This document shows, in pieces, positions 12,534 to 21,250 of a DNA stretch of 64,000 bases (its first letter is position 1; the number at the start of each line of letters is the position of its first letter). The stretch covers positions 62,001 to 126,000 of the forward strand of contig PHCC01000015.1 in NCBI GenBank assembly GCA_002842215.1, given 5' to 3'. The notes beneath the pieces were generated by a model, which saw only the letters and a program-made list of their open reading frames with translations, did no database searches and had not been told where the DNA came from. This DNA is from Betaproteobacteria bacterium HGW-Betaproteobacteria-9 (GTDB lineage: Bacteria > Pseudomonadota > Gammaproteobacteria > Burkholderiales > Burkholderiaceae_C). A program made the translations under genes and the position numbers.

Positions 12534-14186
12534 TCAGTCGCCAGAACCTTCGGTGGCGCCGCCTTGCCCGGCCGCACCACCTGCGCCACCGGGTTTGCGA
12601 CGGCGGCGACGGCGCTTCTTGGCGGGTGCCGTGCCATCGGCGGGGGTGCCCGCTTCGGCTGGCGCGTTGTCGTCGCCGTCTTCGTCGTTGTCAGCCTCAA
12701 CCGCCGCCCGGAAGCGTGGATCCGGCTCGGTCGCGCTGGCCGGGTGATCGGCATCGCTGCGCTTCACACGGCGCGCGCCGCCAGCTCCGCCTTTGGGCTG
12801 GTTGACCTTGCGCTGCGCATCCACCATGTCTTCACGGATTTCGTCGCTGGCGTTCTGGAACGTCTCCCACCAGTGGGCGAGCTCTTCCTCGACCTCGCCC
12901 ACCTGGGCGCGCAGGCGCAGGAAGTCGAAACCGGCGCGGAAGCGCGCCTGGTCCACCAGGCTGAACGGCGACGTACCCACGCGCTTGTCAAAGCGCGGCT
13001 GCATCATCCAGATCTCGCGCATGTCGGCGCCCAGCTTGCCGCGGCCGGAGACGTCGCCAATGCGGGACTCGAACACCTCGTCCACGGCGTCCTGCAGGGC
13101 GCCAAACGCCGGCGGTGGGCGCTGGTTGCCGCGCGGCTGCAGGCGCTGGTTCCAGCCCTTGCGCACATCAGCCCACAACACACAGGCCAGCAGGAAGCTC
13201 GGCGCGACGGGCTTGCTTTCGCCGACGCGGCGGTCGGTGTCCTGCAGCGCAAGTTTCACAAACGGATCGTCGGCGCGCTCCACCACCACGTCGAGCAGCG
13301 GGTAGATGCCGGTGTTCAGGCCCACGGCCCGGAGCTGCTCGACGCTGGCGAGCGAATGCCCGGTCTGCAGCAGCTTGAGCATTTCGTCGAACAGGCGGCT
13401 CTGTGGCACGTCGGCCAGCAGCTTGTGCGAGGAAGCCAGCGGCGCCAGGGTCTTGGCGTCGAACTTGAAGCCCAGGCCGCTCAGCTTGGCGGCAAAACGC
13501 ACGGCGCGGATGATGCGCACCGGGTCTTCGCGGTAGCGCGTGGCGGCGTCGCCGATCATGCGCAGGGTGAGCTTCTTGGCGTCGCGGATGCCGTTGTGGA
13601 AATCGACCACGACCTGGGATTCCGGGTCGTAATACATGGCGTTGATGGAGAAGTCGCGGCGCGCCGCGTCCTGCTCGATCGGACCCCAGACGTTGTCGCG
13701 CAGCACACGCCCGCTGGCGTCCACCGCGTGTTTCATGCTGGCGAGCTCACCCTTGCTGGTGCGCTCGTTGCCGCTCACTTGCTCGGCGTCGGCACTGTCG
13801 AGGTAGGCGCGGAAGGTCGAGACTTCGATCATCTCGTGCTCGCGCCCGCGGCCATAGACCACGTGCACGATGCGGAAGCGCCGCCCGATGATGAAGGCGC
13901 GGCGGAACAGGCTCTTCACCTGCTCGGGCGTGGCGCTGGTGGCGACATCGAAGTCTTTCGGACGCAGGCCGAGCAACAGGTCGCGCACCGCGCCGCCCAC
14001 GATGTAGGCCTCGTAGCCGGCCTGCTTGAGCGTGTGCACCACGTCCAGCGCGCGCTGGTCCACCAGGCTGCGGTCGATGCCGTGCACCGACACCGGCACG
14101 TCTTCGCGTTTGCCGAACTTGGAGGTCTTGCTGCTCTTGGCGCCGCTGGCTTTGCCGAGCAGCTTGTCGATGAATTTTTTGATCAT
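12534..14186 (-). CDS. pcnB: Poly(A) polymerase I
   Basis: 550 residues. PcnB adds 3' poly(A) tails to RNA, promoting its decay. The nucleotidyltransferase head shows YIVGGAVRDLLLGLRPKDFDVAT with the catalytic DxD pair (KDFDV), then RRDFSINAMYYDP and REDPVRIIRAVRFAAKL of the class II enzymes. The C-terminal tail (about 475-550) is unusual: acidic (EADNDEDGDD), then a cluster of Lys and six consecutive Arg, then a Gly/Ala-rich end, consistent with an RNA-binding extension. The ATG at 14186 overlaps the stop of the preceding HAD gene as ATGA. Confidence 0.96.
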   Translation of the reverse strand: MIKKFIDKLLGKASGAKSSKTSKFGKREDVPVSVHGIDRSLVDQRALDVVHTLKQAGYEAYIVGGAVRDLLLGLRPKDFDVATSATPEQVKSLFRRAFIIGRRFRIVHVVYGRGREHEMIEVSTFRAYLDSADAEQVSGNERTSKGELASMKHAVDASGRVLRDNVWGPIEQDAARRDFSINAMYYDPESQVVVDFHNGIRDAKKLTLRMIGDAATRYREDPVRIIRAVRFAAKLSGLGFKFDAKTLAPLASSHKLLADVPQSRLFDEMLKLLQTGHSLASVEQLRAVGLNTGIYPLLDVVVERADDPFVKLALQDTDRRVGESKPVAPSFLLACVLWADVRKGWNQRLQPRGNQRPPPAFGALQDAVDEVFESRIGDVSGRGKLGADMREIWMMQPRFDKRVGTSPFSLVDQARFRAGFDFLRLRAQVGEVEEELAHWWETFQNASDEIREDMVDAQRKVNQPKGGAGGARRVKRSDADHPASATEPDPRFRAAVEADNDEDGDDNAPAEAGTPADGTAPAKKRRRRRRKPGGAGGAAGQGGATEGSGD

Positions 14187-14851
14187 TCGAATAGGTTCAG
14201 GATGCGCCAGCCCCGCTCGCTGGCGATGGGCCGGAGCCGGGCGTCCGGATTGGTCGCGACGGGCTCGTGCACTTTTTCCAGCAGCGGCAGGTCGTTGATG
14301 GAGTCGCTGTAGAAGGTGCTGTGCGCCACGCTGGCCCAGGAATGGCCGCGCGCAGCCAGCCATTGTTCCACACGCGCGACCTTGCCCTCGCGAAACGACG
14401 GTGTGCCCCGGATCGCGCCGGTGGGTTCACCTTGCGCGTCGCGTTCAAGATCGATGGCGATCAGCTCGTCCACCCCGAAGGCTTCGGCGATCGGACGGGT
14501 GACGAATTCGTTGGTGGCGGTGACGATGATCACCGTGTCACCGGCGTCCTGGTGCTGGCGCACGAGATCGAAAGCAACGGGCTTCATGGCCGGGCGGATC
14601 ACCTCGTCCATGAAGCGGCGGTGCGCGGCGTCGGATTTCTGGGCGCCGTGCTCGGCCAGGGGCGCCACGGAGAAACGGATGTATTCGTGGATGTCCAGCG
14701 TGCCGGCTTTGTACTGCTCATAAAAGGCGTCGTTCGCCCGGGTGTGGGTTTCGGCATCGCGCCAACCCAGGGTCACGGTGAACTGCCCCCAGGAATAGTC
14801 GGAGTCGATGGGAATGAGCGTGTGATCGAGATCGAAAAGAGCCAGGTTCAT
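14183..14851 (-). CDS. HAD-IB family phosphatase (SerB-like)
   Basis: 222 residues of the HAD superfamily. Motif I is FDLDHTLIPIDSDYSW at residues 5-20 with nucleophile Asp7 and acid/base Asp9; motif II TATN near residue 118; motif III/IV around SDSINDLPLLE near residue 190. The helical cap between motifs I and II is typical of subfamily IB (phosphoserine phosphatase-like). The substrate is unknown; context with hda and pcnB is conserved in related bacteria but does not name a substrate. It overlaps its neighbours on both sides by ATGA, so hda, this gene and pcnB are translationally coupled. Confidence 0.9.
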   Translation of the reverse strand: MNLALFDLDHTLIPIDSDYSWGQFTVTLGWRDAETHTRANDAFYEQYKAGTLDIHEYIRFSVAPLAEHGAQKSDAAHRRFMDEVIRPAMKPVAFDLVRQHQDAGDTVIIVTATNEFVTRPIAEAFGVDELIAIDLERDAQGEPTGAIRGTPSFREGKVARVEQWLAARGHSWASVAHSTFYSDSINDLPLLEKVHEPVATNPDARLRPIASERGWRILNLFE

Positions 14852-15555
14852 TCGTTTTCCAGCATGGATTTGATCAGCGGGATGGTGATCGCGCGCTGGG
14901 TGCGCAGGGCGTAGGCGTCGAGCTGGTCGAGCAGCATCATCAGACTGGAGAGGTCGCGTGAGAAGCGGGTGAGCATGAAGTCCATGACCTCGTCGCTGAG
15001 GAACACGCCGCGCTCGTCGGCGGCACGGCGCAGCACCGAGCGGCGCTCGGTTTCGCCCAGCGCGTGCAACTGGAACACATGGCCCCAGCCCAGGCGGGTG
15101 CGCAGGTCTTCGCGCAGCTGCAGGTCGGCCGGCGGCCGGTCGGCGGCGGCCAGCACCCAGCGCGCAGGCCCGTGAGCCGGGCTCTGGGCGTTGACAAACC
15201 AGTTGAAAGCGGCGGCCTGCTGCTCGGCGGTGTAGAGCTGGCAGTCGTCGAGCAACACCACCTCCCAGTGTTCGTCGTACTCGACGGGGTGCAGCGTGGC
15301 GGCGTCGATCCAGCCGACCCGGCTGCCGTGGTCGCGCAGGGCTTCGCGCACCGCGCGCAGCAGGTGCGTCTTGCCGCTGCCACCCTCGCCCCACAGGAAG
15401 GTGGGCACGGGCGAGCGCAGCGGGTTGCCGGCCCACAAGCGCAAGTGGGCCAGCGCGGCTTCGTTGCCCGCGGCCACAAAGTTGGCCAGCGTGGGCACGG
15501 GCGCCAGACCGATGTCCAGCGCCATCTGCTTCATGGGAGGCTGACCGCTGCTCAT
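14848..15555 (-). CDS. hda: DnaA regulatory inactivator Hda
   Basis: 235 residues, the AAA+ DnaA homologue that with the DNA clamp stimulates ATP hydrolysis on DnaA after initiation. Walker A is FLWGEGGSGKTHLLRA at about 53-68; Walker B LLDDCQ near 120. The clamp-binding region is expected at the N-terminus, where MKQMALDIGLA (from residue 8) resembles the QL-type motif. Two starts are possible, the ATG at 15555, which overlaps the permease stop as ATGA, or the ATG at 15534. It lacks the long N- and C-terminal DnaA domains, as expected for Hda. Confidence 0.93.
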   Translation of the reverse strand: MSSGQPPMKQMALDIGLAPVPTLANFVAAGNEAALAHLRLWAGNPLRSPVPTFLWGEGGSGKTHLLRAVREALRDHGSRVGWIDAATLHPVEYDEHWEVVLLDDCQLYTAEQQAAAFNWFVNAQSPAHGPARWVLAAADRPPADLQLREDLRTRLGWGHVFQLHALGETERRSVLRRAADERGVFLSDEVMDFMLTRFSRDLSSLMMLLDQLDAYALRTQRAITIPLIKSMLENE

Positions 15556-16667
15556 GCCGTTCCGTCCTGCCCGGGCATGGGGTTGGCCGCTGGCGGCTGC
15601 CCCGCGCCCTCCAGATAGAGCTCACTGGAAAGGTAGCGGCTCTTGGCCCGGCGGATCGCCACCAGCAACACCGCGCTGGCCGGCAAGGCAATCAGCACGC
15701 CCACGAAGCCAAACAGGTGCCCAAAGGCCATCAGGGCAAAAATGACGGCGATGGGGTGCAGGCCGATGCGTTCGCCCAGCAGCCGCGGCGTGACATACAT
15801 GCTCTCGACCACCTGACCGACGGTGTACACCGCCGCCACCAGTGCCACGCCCAGCAGCGCCTGAAACTGCAGCACGGCCGCCAGCAGGCCCATGACCAGC
15901 CCCAGACCAAAGCCCAGGTAGGGAATGAACACGGCCAGCCCGGTGAAGACGCCGATGGGCAAGGCGAGCTTCAGGCCCACCAGGGCCAGCCCCACGGTGT
16001 AGAACACTGCGAGCACGCCCATCACCAGCAACTGCCCACGCAGGTACTGGCCCAGCACCTCGTCGGTCTCGTCCAGAAAGCTCTGCACGCCAGGGCGCCA
16101 GCGCGGCGGGATCAGCCCCTTGCTTCGCTCCACCAGGTTGGCCCAGTCGAGCAACAGGTAGTAGGCCACGATGGGCGCCAGGATCAGGTTGCCAAACACC
16201 GCAGCGAGTGCGCTGCCGCCGATGCGCAGCGACGACAGCAGACCCTGGATGAGTTCACTTTCGTGGCCGGTGATGAGTTCCTGCATCCAGCCGCGCACCA
16301 GCGACACGTCCACCTGCAGATCGACCCCGAAACGTGCCAGCAGCGGCACCAGCCGGGTGTTGACACTGTCCAGCAGCGCCGGCACCTGTTCCTTGAGCAG
16401 CGGCACCTGCTTGGTGATCACCGGCACGATCAGCAACACCACCGCCAGCACCACCAGCGACAGCATGGTGATGGCCAGGCCGGCGCCGAGCCAGCGCGGG
16501 ATGCGCCGCGCGTGCAGCCGCTCGACCAGCGGGTGCAGCGCATAGGCCAGCACGGCGGCGAGCAGAAAAGGCATGAGCACCGGTGCCAGCAGCGACAGCA
16601 GCAGCCAGCTCACCAGCGCGATGGCGGCCCACGAAGCGACACGGATCTGGTTGGGCGTGAAAGTCAT
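15552..16667 (-). CDS. PerM/AI-2E family membrane permease
   Basis: 371 residues with about eight hydrophobic segments (first pair about 10-60, a central soluble part 90-200, then a cluster 200-350). The family-typical NLILAPIVAYYLLLDW and VYTVGQVVESMYVTPRLLGERIGLHPIAVIFALMAFG segments are present. Members are called AI-2E transporters but substrates are mostly unproven. The position between purM and hda is a common betaproteobacterial arrangement and the stop overlaps the hda start. The C-terminal 25 residues are Pro/Ala-rich and probably disordered. I chose the ATG at 16667. Confidence 0.92.
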   Translation of the reverse strand: MTFTPNQIRVASWAAIALVSWLLLSLLAPVLMPFLLAAVLAYALHPLVERLHARRIPRWLGAGLAITMLSLVVLAVVLLIVPVITKQVPLLKEQVPALLDSVNTRLVPLLARFGVDLQVDVSLVRGWMQELITGHESELIQGLLSSLRIGGSALAAVFGNLILAPIVAYYLLLDWANLVERSKGLIPPRWRPGVQSFLDETDEVLGQYLRGQLLVMGVLAVFYTVGLALVGLKLALPIGVFTGLAVFIPYLGFGLGLVMGLLAAVLQFQALLGVALVAAVYTVGQVVESMYVTPRLLGERIGLHPIAVIFALMAFGHLFGFVGVLIALPASAVLLVAIRRAKSRYLSSELYLEGAGQPPAANPMPGQDGTA

Positions 16668-16858
16668 GAACAGGTGTGTCGGGGGTGAACGATCGGGTTG
16701 CAGGGGCAAACCCTTAAAATCTGGGGCAAATTCTAGTCCGCCACCCCGGGTGGACCCGCAACCGACCGCCAAACCCCGCTGCCCCACCTTGGTGGAGGCT
16801 GCTCCATCGACGTTTTCCCCGTCCCAACGCCCGGCCCTGCCGCCGGCACACGCACCCC

Positions 16859-17896
16859 ATGACCTCCAGCAACACTCCCCTTTCCTACAAAGACGCCGGC
16901 GTTGACATCGTCGCGGGCGACGCGCTCGTCGAACGCATCAAGCCGCTGGCGAAAAAGACCATGCGCGAGGGCGTGCTGGCCGGCATCGGCGGTTTTGGCG
17001 CGCTGTTTGAGGTGCCCAAGCGCTACCAGGAACCGGTGCTGGTCTCCGGCACCGACGGCGTGGGCACCAAGCTCAAGCTGGCGTTTGAATGGAACATGCA
17101 CGACACCGTGGGCATCGACCTGGTCGGCATGAGCGTGAACGACGTGCTGGTACAGGGCGCCGAGCCGCTGTTCTTTCTCGACTACTTCGCCTGCGGCAAG
17201 TTGGACGTGGACACCGCCGCGGCCGTGGTTGGCGGCATCGCCAAGGGCTGTGAGCTGTCCGGCTGCGCCCTGATCGGCGGCGAAACCGCCGAAATGCCCG
17301 GCATGTACCCGGCCGGTGAATACGACCTGGCCGGCTTCTGCGTCGGCGCGGTCGAGAAGTCCAAGATCCTCACCGGCCAGAGCGTGAAGCCCGGCGACGT
17401 GGTGCTGGGCCTGGCTTCGCACGGCGTGCATTCCAACGGTTTCTCGCTGGTGCGCAAGTGCATCGAACGCGCCGGCAGCGACCTGCCGGCCACGCTGGAC
17501 GGCCAGCCGTTCAAGCAGGCCATCATGGCGCCCACCCGCCTCTACGTGAAGAACGTGCTGGCCACGCTCTCGAAACACCCGGTGAAGGCCCTGGCCCACA
17601 TCACCGGCGGCGGCCTGCTGGAGAACATCCCGCGCGTGCTGCCCGAGGGCACGGCTGCCCACCTGAAGAAAGGCAGCTGGCCGCAGACCGAGCTGTTCGC
17701 CTGGCTGCAGAAAACCGCCGGCATCGACGACATCGAAATGAACCGCACCTTCAACAACGGCATCGGCATGGTGGTGGTGATCGCCGCCGAGGAAGCCACC
17801 GCCTGCGCCGCCACGCTGCGCGAGCTGGGTGAAACGGTGTATCAGATCGGCGTGATCGCACCCCAGGGCGAGGGTGCGGCCGTTACGGTGAACTGA
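16859..17896 (+). CDS. purM: Phosphoribosylformylglycinamidine cyclo-ligase (AIR synthetase)
   Basis: 345 residues, standard for PurM, which closes the imidazole ring of AIR in purine synthesis using ATP. Visible motifs: [13 protein letters not shown] at residues 9-21, [41 protein letters not shown], and [11 protein letters not shown], followed by the [13 protein letters not shown] segment [18 protein letters not shown]. Divergent from the permease gene with a 191-base gap (16668-16858), which must hold both promoters; a taaaat hexamer near 16715 is the only suggestive box I see. A GNRA hairpin follows the stop. Confidence 0.98.
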   Translation: MTSSNTPLSYKDAGVDIVAGDALVERIKPLAKKTMREGVLAGIGGFGALFEVPKRYQEPVLVSGTDGVGTKLKLAFEWNMHDTVGIDLVGMSVNDVLVQGAEPLFFLDYFACGKLDVDTAAAVVGGIAKGCELSGCALIGGETAEMPGMYPAGEYDLAGFCVGAVEKSKILTGQSVKPGDVVLGLASHGVHSNGFSLVRKCIERAGSDLPATLDGQPFKQAIMAPTRLYVKNVLATLSKHPVKALAHITGGGLLENIPRVLPEGTAAHLKKGSWPQTELFAWLQKTAGIDDIEMNRTFNNGIGMVVVIAAEEATACAATLRELGETVYQIGVIAPQGEGAAVTVN

Positions 17897-17918
17897 AGCC
17901 ACCCCGCTTCGTGCCCAG

Positions 17919-17940
17919 GAAGGCCCGGCAACGGGCCTTC
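17919..17940 (+). terminator. Strong GCAA-tetraloop hairpin after purM
   Basis: GAAGGCCCG pairs perfectly with CGGGCCTTC around a GCAA (GNRA) loop, 22 bases after the purM stop. There is no T run behind it, so it may be a 3' end-protecting stem-loop or a Rho-assisted stop rather than a classical intrinsic terminator. Confidence 0.55.
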
Positions 17941-18122
17941 GCCGTTTCCGGGACACAACCAGGGATCGAAGTGTCCGAAAGTTCCCTGTCCATGGCGATC
18001 ATCATGGGCGCTTGATGGACAATGGCCATGTCCTGAAATGATCGATTCCTGTCTGGTGACGAGCAGACATCCGCACCGGCCATCGGCATGATCAAGGCTT
18101 CAACAACCCCGACGGAGCCCCC

Positions 18123-18689
18123 ATGAAAACCGCCCTGCTGGTCATCGACGTGCAAGAGTCCTTCCGCCACCGCCCCTCCTTCACCGAACGGGATCTGCCC
18201 GCCTACCTGGCCGCGCAGAACGCGCTCATCACAGGAGCCCAGGCCGCTGGCATGCCCATCGTGCGCATCTTCCACGTGGACGGGCAGCAGGTTCCGCAAA
18301 ACCCTTTCTCGCTGGAGTCCGGCGCCGTTCGGTCACTGGAAGGACTGGCGCCCTTCGAAGCCGCCGCGACCTTCCACAAGTCGCGCCACAGCGCGCTCGT
18401 GGGCACCGGGCTGGAGGTGTGGCTGAACCGAAATGCCATCCAGCGCCTGATCGTCAGTGGCATCCGCACCGAACAGTGCTGCGAAACCACCACTCGGCAC
18501 GCGGCCGATCTGGGCTACACGGTGGACTTCGTGACCGAGGCCACGCTGACCTTTGACATGGTGCAGCCCGACGGCACACCGCTGCCCGCGGCCGACATCA
18601 AGGCCCGCACGGCCACGGTGCTGAAAGACCGCTTCGCGCGCCTGTGCACGCCCGCGCAGGCGCTGGAACCGGCGCTGCTGGCGACATGA
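18123..18689 (+). CDS. Isochorismatase-like cysteine hydrolase
   Basis: 188 residues of the isochorismatase-like hydrolase superfamily. The catalytic triad can be placed at Asp9 (LLVIDVQESF), Lys86 (TFHKSRHSAL) and Cys119 (SGIRTEQCCETTTRHAADLGY; a second Cys follows at 120). Members include nicotinamidases, amidases and true isochorismatases; I cannot assign the substrate. The gene is translationally coupled (ATGA at 18686-18689) to a GlxA-type regulator, suggesting that regulator controls it or a pathway using the same substrate. The 226-base upstream gap shows the purM hairpin and no other obvious feature. Confidence 0.88.
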   Translation: MKTALLVIDVQESFRHRPSFTERDLPAYLAAQNALITGAQAAGMPIVRIFHVDGQQVPQNPFSLESGAVRSLEGLAPFEAAATFHKSRHSALVGTGLEVWLNRNAIQRLIVSGIRTEQCCETTTRHAADLGYTVDFVTEATLTFDMVQPDGTPLPAADIKARTATVLKDRFARLCTPAQALEPALLAT

Positions 18690-19669
18690 CGCCCATGGCT
18701 GCGCCCATCCAGGTGGCGTTCGTGCTCATGCCGGACAGCCTGATCCTCGACTGGGCCGGCCCGGCCGAGGCCCTGCGCATCGCCAACCAGTGCCTGCGCG
18801 CGGCCGGCCAGCCCGAGGCGTTCGCGCTGCGTTTCATCGGACCCGAGCGCCAGACGAGCAGCTCGGTGGGCGCCATCATCAGCCAGATCGAACCCCTGCC
18901 GCCCAGCCTGCCCGAGCCGGCCTGGGTGGTGCTGGTGGGACAACCGGGGCAGACCGTCGACGTGGACAGCGACAGCGCGCGCCAGCTCATCCGCTGGCTG
19001 CGCACACTCGAACTGGCGCCGGGCCGGCTGGAACTGCTCACCGTGTGCGCGGGCGCCGTGCTGGCCGCACACGCGGGGCTGCTGGATGGCCACCGGGCCA
19101 CCACCCACCACCAGCACCTGGAAGAATTGCGCGCCGTGGCGCCGCGCTGTGAAACGGTGTCGAACCGGGTGTTCGTGGCCGATGGCCCGGTGTGCAGCAG
19201 CGCGGGCGTGACCACCGGCATCGACCTGTTCCTGCACCGCATCGCCGACCTGTGCGGACCGGCCCTGGCGGCCCAGGTGGCACAAACCATGGTGGTGGCG
19301 CTGCGGCGCGGACCGAACGACCCCGAACTCTCGCCCTTTCTGCGCTTTCGCGCCCACCTGCATCCGGCCATCCACCGGGTGCAGGATGCCATCGGCCAGC
19401 AACCGCAGGCCGACTGGTCGCTGCAGCGCATGGCCGACGTGGCCTGCACCTCGCCGCGCCACCTCGCGCGCCTGTTCATCGCCCACGCGGGCATCGCCCC
19501 GCTGGCCTACCTGCGCAGCATCCGGCTGGACCTGGCCGACGCCGCGCTGCGATCGGGCCACAGCGTCACGCTGGCCGCCGAGCTGACCGGCTTCAGTTCC
19601 GATACCCAGTTGCGCCGCACCTGGCACCAGCTCGGCAAGGCGGGCTCACCCGCGCACCGCGGCCACTGA
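18686..19669 (+). CDS. GlxA-family transcriptional regulator (DJ-1/PfpI domain + AraC HTH)
   Basis: 327 residues. The N-terminal DJ-1/PfpI-type domain (about 5-185) includes the elbow LTVCAGAVLAAHAGLLDGHRATTHH with a Cys at the usual nucleophile place, and VCSSAGVTTGIDLFLH. The C-terminal AraC-type double HTH (about 225-325) has WSLQRMADVACTSPRHLARLF and SVTLAAELTGFSSDTQLRRTW. Such proteins are usually activators responding to small metabolites. The start ATG overlaps the hydrolase stop; a second ATG at 18695 is possible. The two genes together look like a small metabolite-responsive unit. Confidence 0.92.
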   Translation: MTPMAAPIQVAFVLMPDSLILDWAGPAEALRIANQCLRAAGQPEAFALRFIGPERQTSSSVGAIISQIEPLPPSLPEPAWVVLVGQPGQTVDVDSDSARQLIRWLRTLELAPGRLELLTVCAGAVLAAHAGLLDGHRATTHHQHLEELRAVAPRCETVSNRVFVADGPVCSSAGVTTGIDLFLHRIADLCGPALAAQVAQTMVVALRRGPNDPELSPFLRFRAHLHPAIHRVQDAIGQQPQADWSLQRMADVACTSPRHLARLFIAHAGIAPLAYLRSIRLDLADAALRSGHSVTLAAELTGFSSDTQLRRTWHQLGKAGSPAHRGH

Positions 19670-19697
19670 GCCTGGAAACGGCCGTTGTCCAGGCTGA

Positions 19698-20330
19698 CTA
19701 CAGCAGCACCTCCGAAGGCAGCACATGCACCCCCGGCGTGGCGGCCAGCGCGGCCTGCAGCAGGTGGTGGGCGATGCGCTGCGCGGGAACCACACGGTAG
19801 CGCCGCGGCAGCAAGGGCTGCACCCACTGCGAGAGGCGCACCGCGAGCTGTTCGGCCGGCCGGCTCTCCAACCGCACGCCCCCGATCAGGCCCGGGCGCA
19901 CCAGCGTGAGCGAGGGGTAGCCCACGGCCTGCAGATCGCGCTCGGTCTCGCCCTTGGTGCGAGCATAAAAAACGCGCGAGGCCGCGTCCGCGCCCAGGGC
20001 CGAGTTGAAGGCAAAGGCCCGCGCGCCGTGGCGCCGCGCGAGGTAGGCCACCTCCAGCGGGTGGTCATGGTCCACCTTGTAGAAGGCGGCCTGCGAACCG
20101 GCCTTGGCGATGGTGGTGCCCAGGGTGCAGACCACAGCGTCGACCGCCCACCACGCGGCGTCTTCGGGCAGGCGCTCGAAGTCCACCAGCGGATTGAGCA
20201 GCTTGGGGTGCGGCACCAGTGCCTTGCGGGTTGGGGCGACCACCTGGGCCACGGCAGGGTCGGTCAGGGCCTGCTGCAACACGGCCTGCCCCACCAGGCC
20301 GGTGGCACCGACCAGCATCAGGCGTGTCAT
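19698..20330 (-). CDS. Atypical short-chain dehydrogenase / NAD(P)-binding protein (HTATIP2-like)
   Basis: 210 residues with an N-terminal Rossmann nucleotide motif MLVGATGLVGQAVLQQAL and a compact atypical SDR fold; VCTLGTT and the AFAFNSALGADAASRVFYARTKGETER segment (with Tyr and Lys in the usual active-site spacing) resemble HTATIP2/YwnB-type proteins. The catalytic substrate is unknown. It lies 10 bases downstream of the SirB1-type gene, so the two are probably co-transcribed. Confidence 0.82.
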   Translation of the reverse strand: MTRLMLVGATGLVGQAVLQQALTDPAVAQVVAPTRKALVPHPKLLNPLVDFERLPEDAAWWAVDAVVCTLGTTIAKAGSQAAFYKVDHDHPLEVAYLARRHGARAFAFNSALGADAASRVFYARTKGETERDLQAVGYPSLTLVRPGLIGGVRLESRPAEQLAVRLSQWVQPLLPRRYRVVPAQRIAHHLLQAALAATPGVHVLPSEVLL

Positions 20331-20340
20331 CCGCGGCAGC

Positions 20341-21198
20341 TCAGTTCAACGCGCGGCGCAATTCCTGCAACCGGCGGTCCATGGCGTCGCGGTCGAGCGC
20401 GTCGTCGGTGTGGGCGATGTAGATTTCCAGATCGCTCACCGCCAGGCGGGCGTCGCCCATTTCGGCCCAGGCCAGACCCCGGTCGCGGTACTCCGTCCAG
20501 GCATCGGGCAGCAGCACGAGCAGGCGGTCCTGCACCGCGATCAGGCGCAGCCAGTCTTCCTGCGTGCGGTGGATCTCTTTCAGGTTGCGCAACATGCGCG
20601 AGAGGATTTCGCGCGATGGCGCCGCCTGCAGGTAGAGACCGACCGGCACGTCGAAATCGTCCACCAGCCCGTTGCGCCGCTTGTAGGGCTCCAGCCGCTC
20701 GGACAGGTCTTCGCGGCTGAGCGACTGGCCGGTGAACGGGTCGATCACCACCTGGCCGTTGGGCAGGTTGACCTTGACCATGAAATGCCCGGGGAAGTTG
20801 ACGCCCCGCGCCTTCAGGCCCAGCCCTTGCGCCAGCTCCAGCCAGAGCACCCCCAGGGTGATGGGAATGCCGCGCCGGGTCCGGAGCACCGCGTTGAGGT
20901 AGCTGTTGTCGGGGTCGTAGTAGTTGTTGACGTTGCCGCCAAAACCCATGTCGCGAAAGAAGAACTGGTTGAGCGCCCGCAGCCGCTGCAGCGGGTCGGT
21001 GGCGTCGTCGCAGCGCCGGCGCACCCGGGCCAGCAGCTGGTCCACGTCGCCCAGCACGGCCTGCACATCCATCTCGGGGTATTCGTCTTGCGCGATGGCG
21101 GTGGCGGCTTCCAGCAACGGCAAGCCGTCATCGTCGGCCACCAGCGCGGCGAAATAGCCCAGGGGCGTGGGCGTGGGGAATTCAAAGGCTGAAGGCAT
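20341..21198 (-). CDS. SirB1 family transglutaminase-like/TPR protein
   Basis: 285 residues. The N-terminal half is the SirB1 transglutaminase-like fold (LNQFFFRDMGFGGNVNNYYDPDNSYLNAVLRTRRGIPITLGVLWLELAQGLGL and GVNFPGHFMVKV); the C-terminal part (about 190-280) is TPR-like (DRLLVLLPDAWTEYRDRGLAWAEMGDARLAVSDLEIYI). The family is widespread in proteobacteria and its biochemical role is unresolved. It sits between murJ and a small dehydrogenase, all on one strand. Confidence 0.9.
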   Translation of the reverse strand: MPSAFEFPTPTPLGYFAALVADDDGLPLLEAATAIAQDEYPEMDVQAVLGDVDQLLARVRRRCDDATDPLQRLRALNQFFFRDMGFGGNVNNYYDPDNSYLNAVLRTRRGIPITLGVLWLELAQGLGLKARGVNFPGHFMVKVNLPNGQVVIDPFTGQSLSREDLSERLEPYKRRNGLVDDFDVPVGLYLQAAPSREILSRMLRNLKEIHRTQEDWLRLIAVQDRLLVLLPDAWTEYRDRGLAWAEMGDARLAVSDLEIYIAHTDDALDRDAMDRRLQELRRALN

Positions 21199-21250
21199 GG
21201 TCAGGGCGACGGACAGACCGCTGAACGGCGGGGTACCGGTGCAGCGGACT

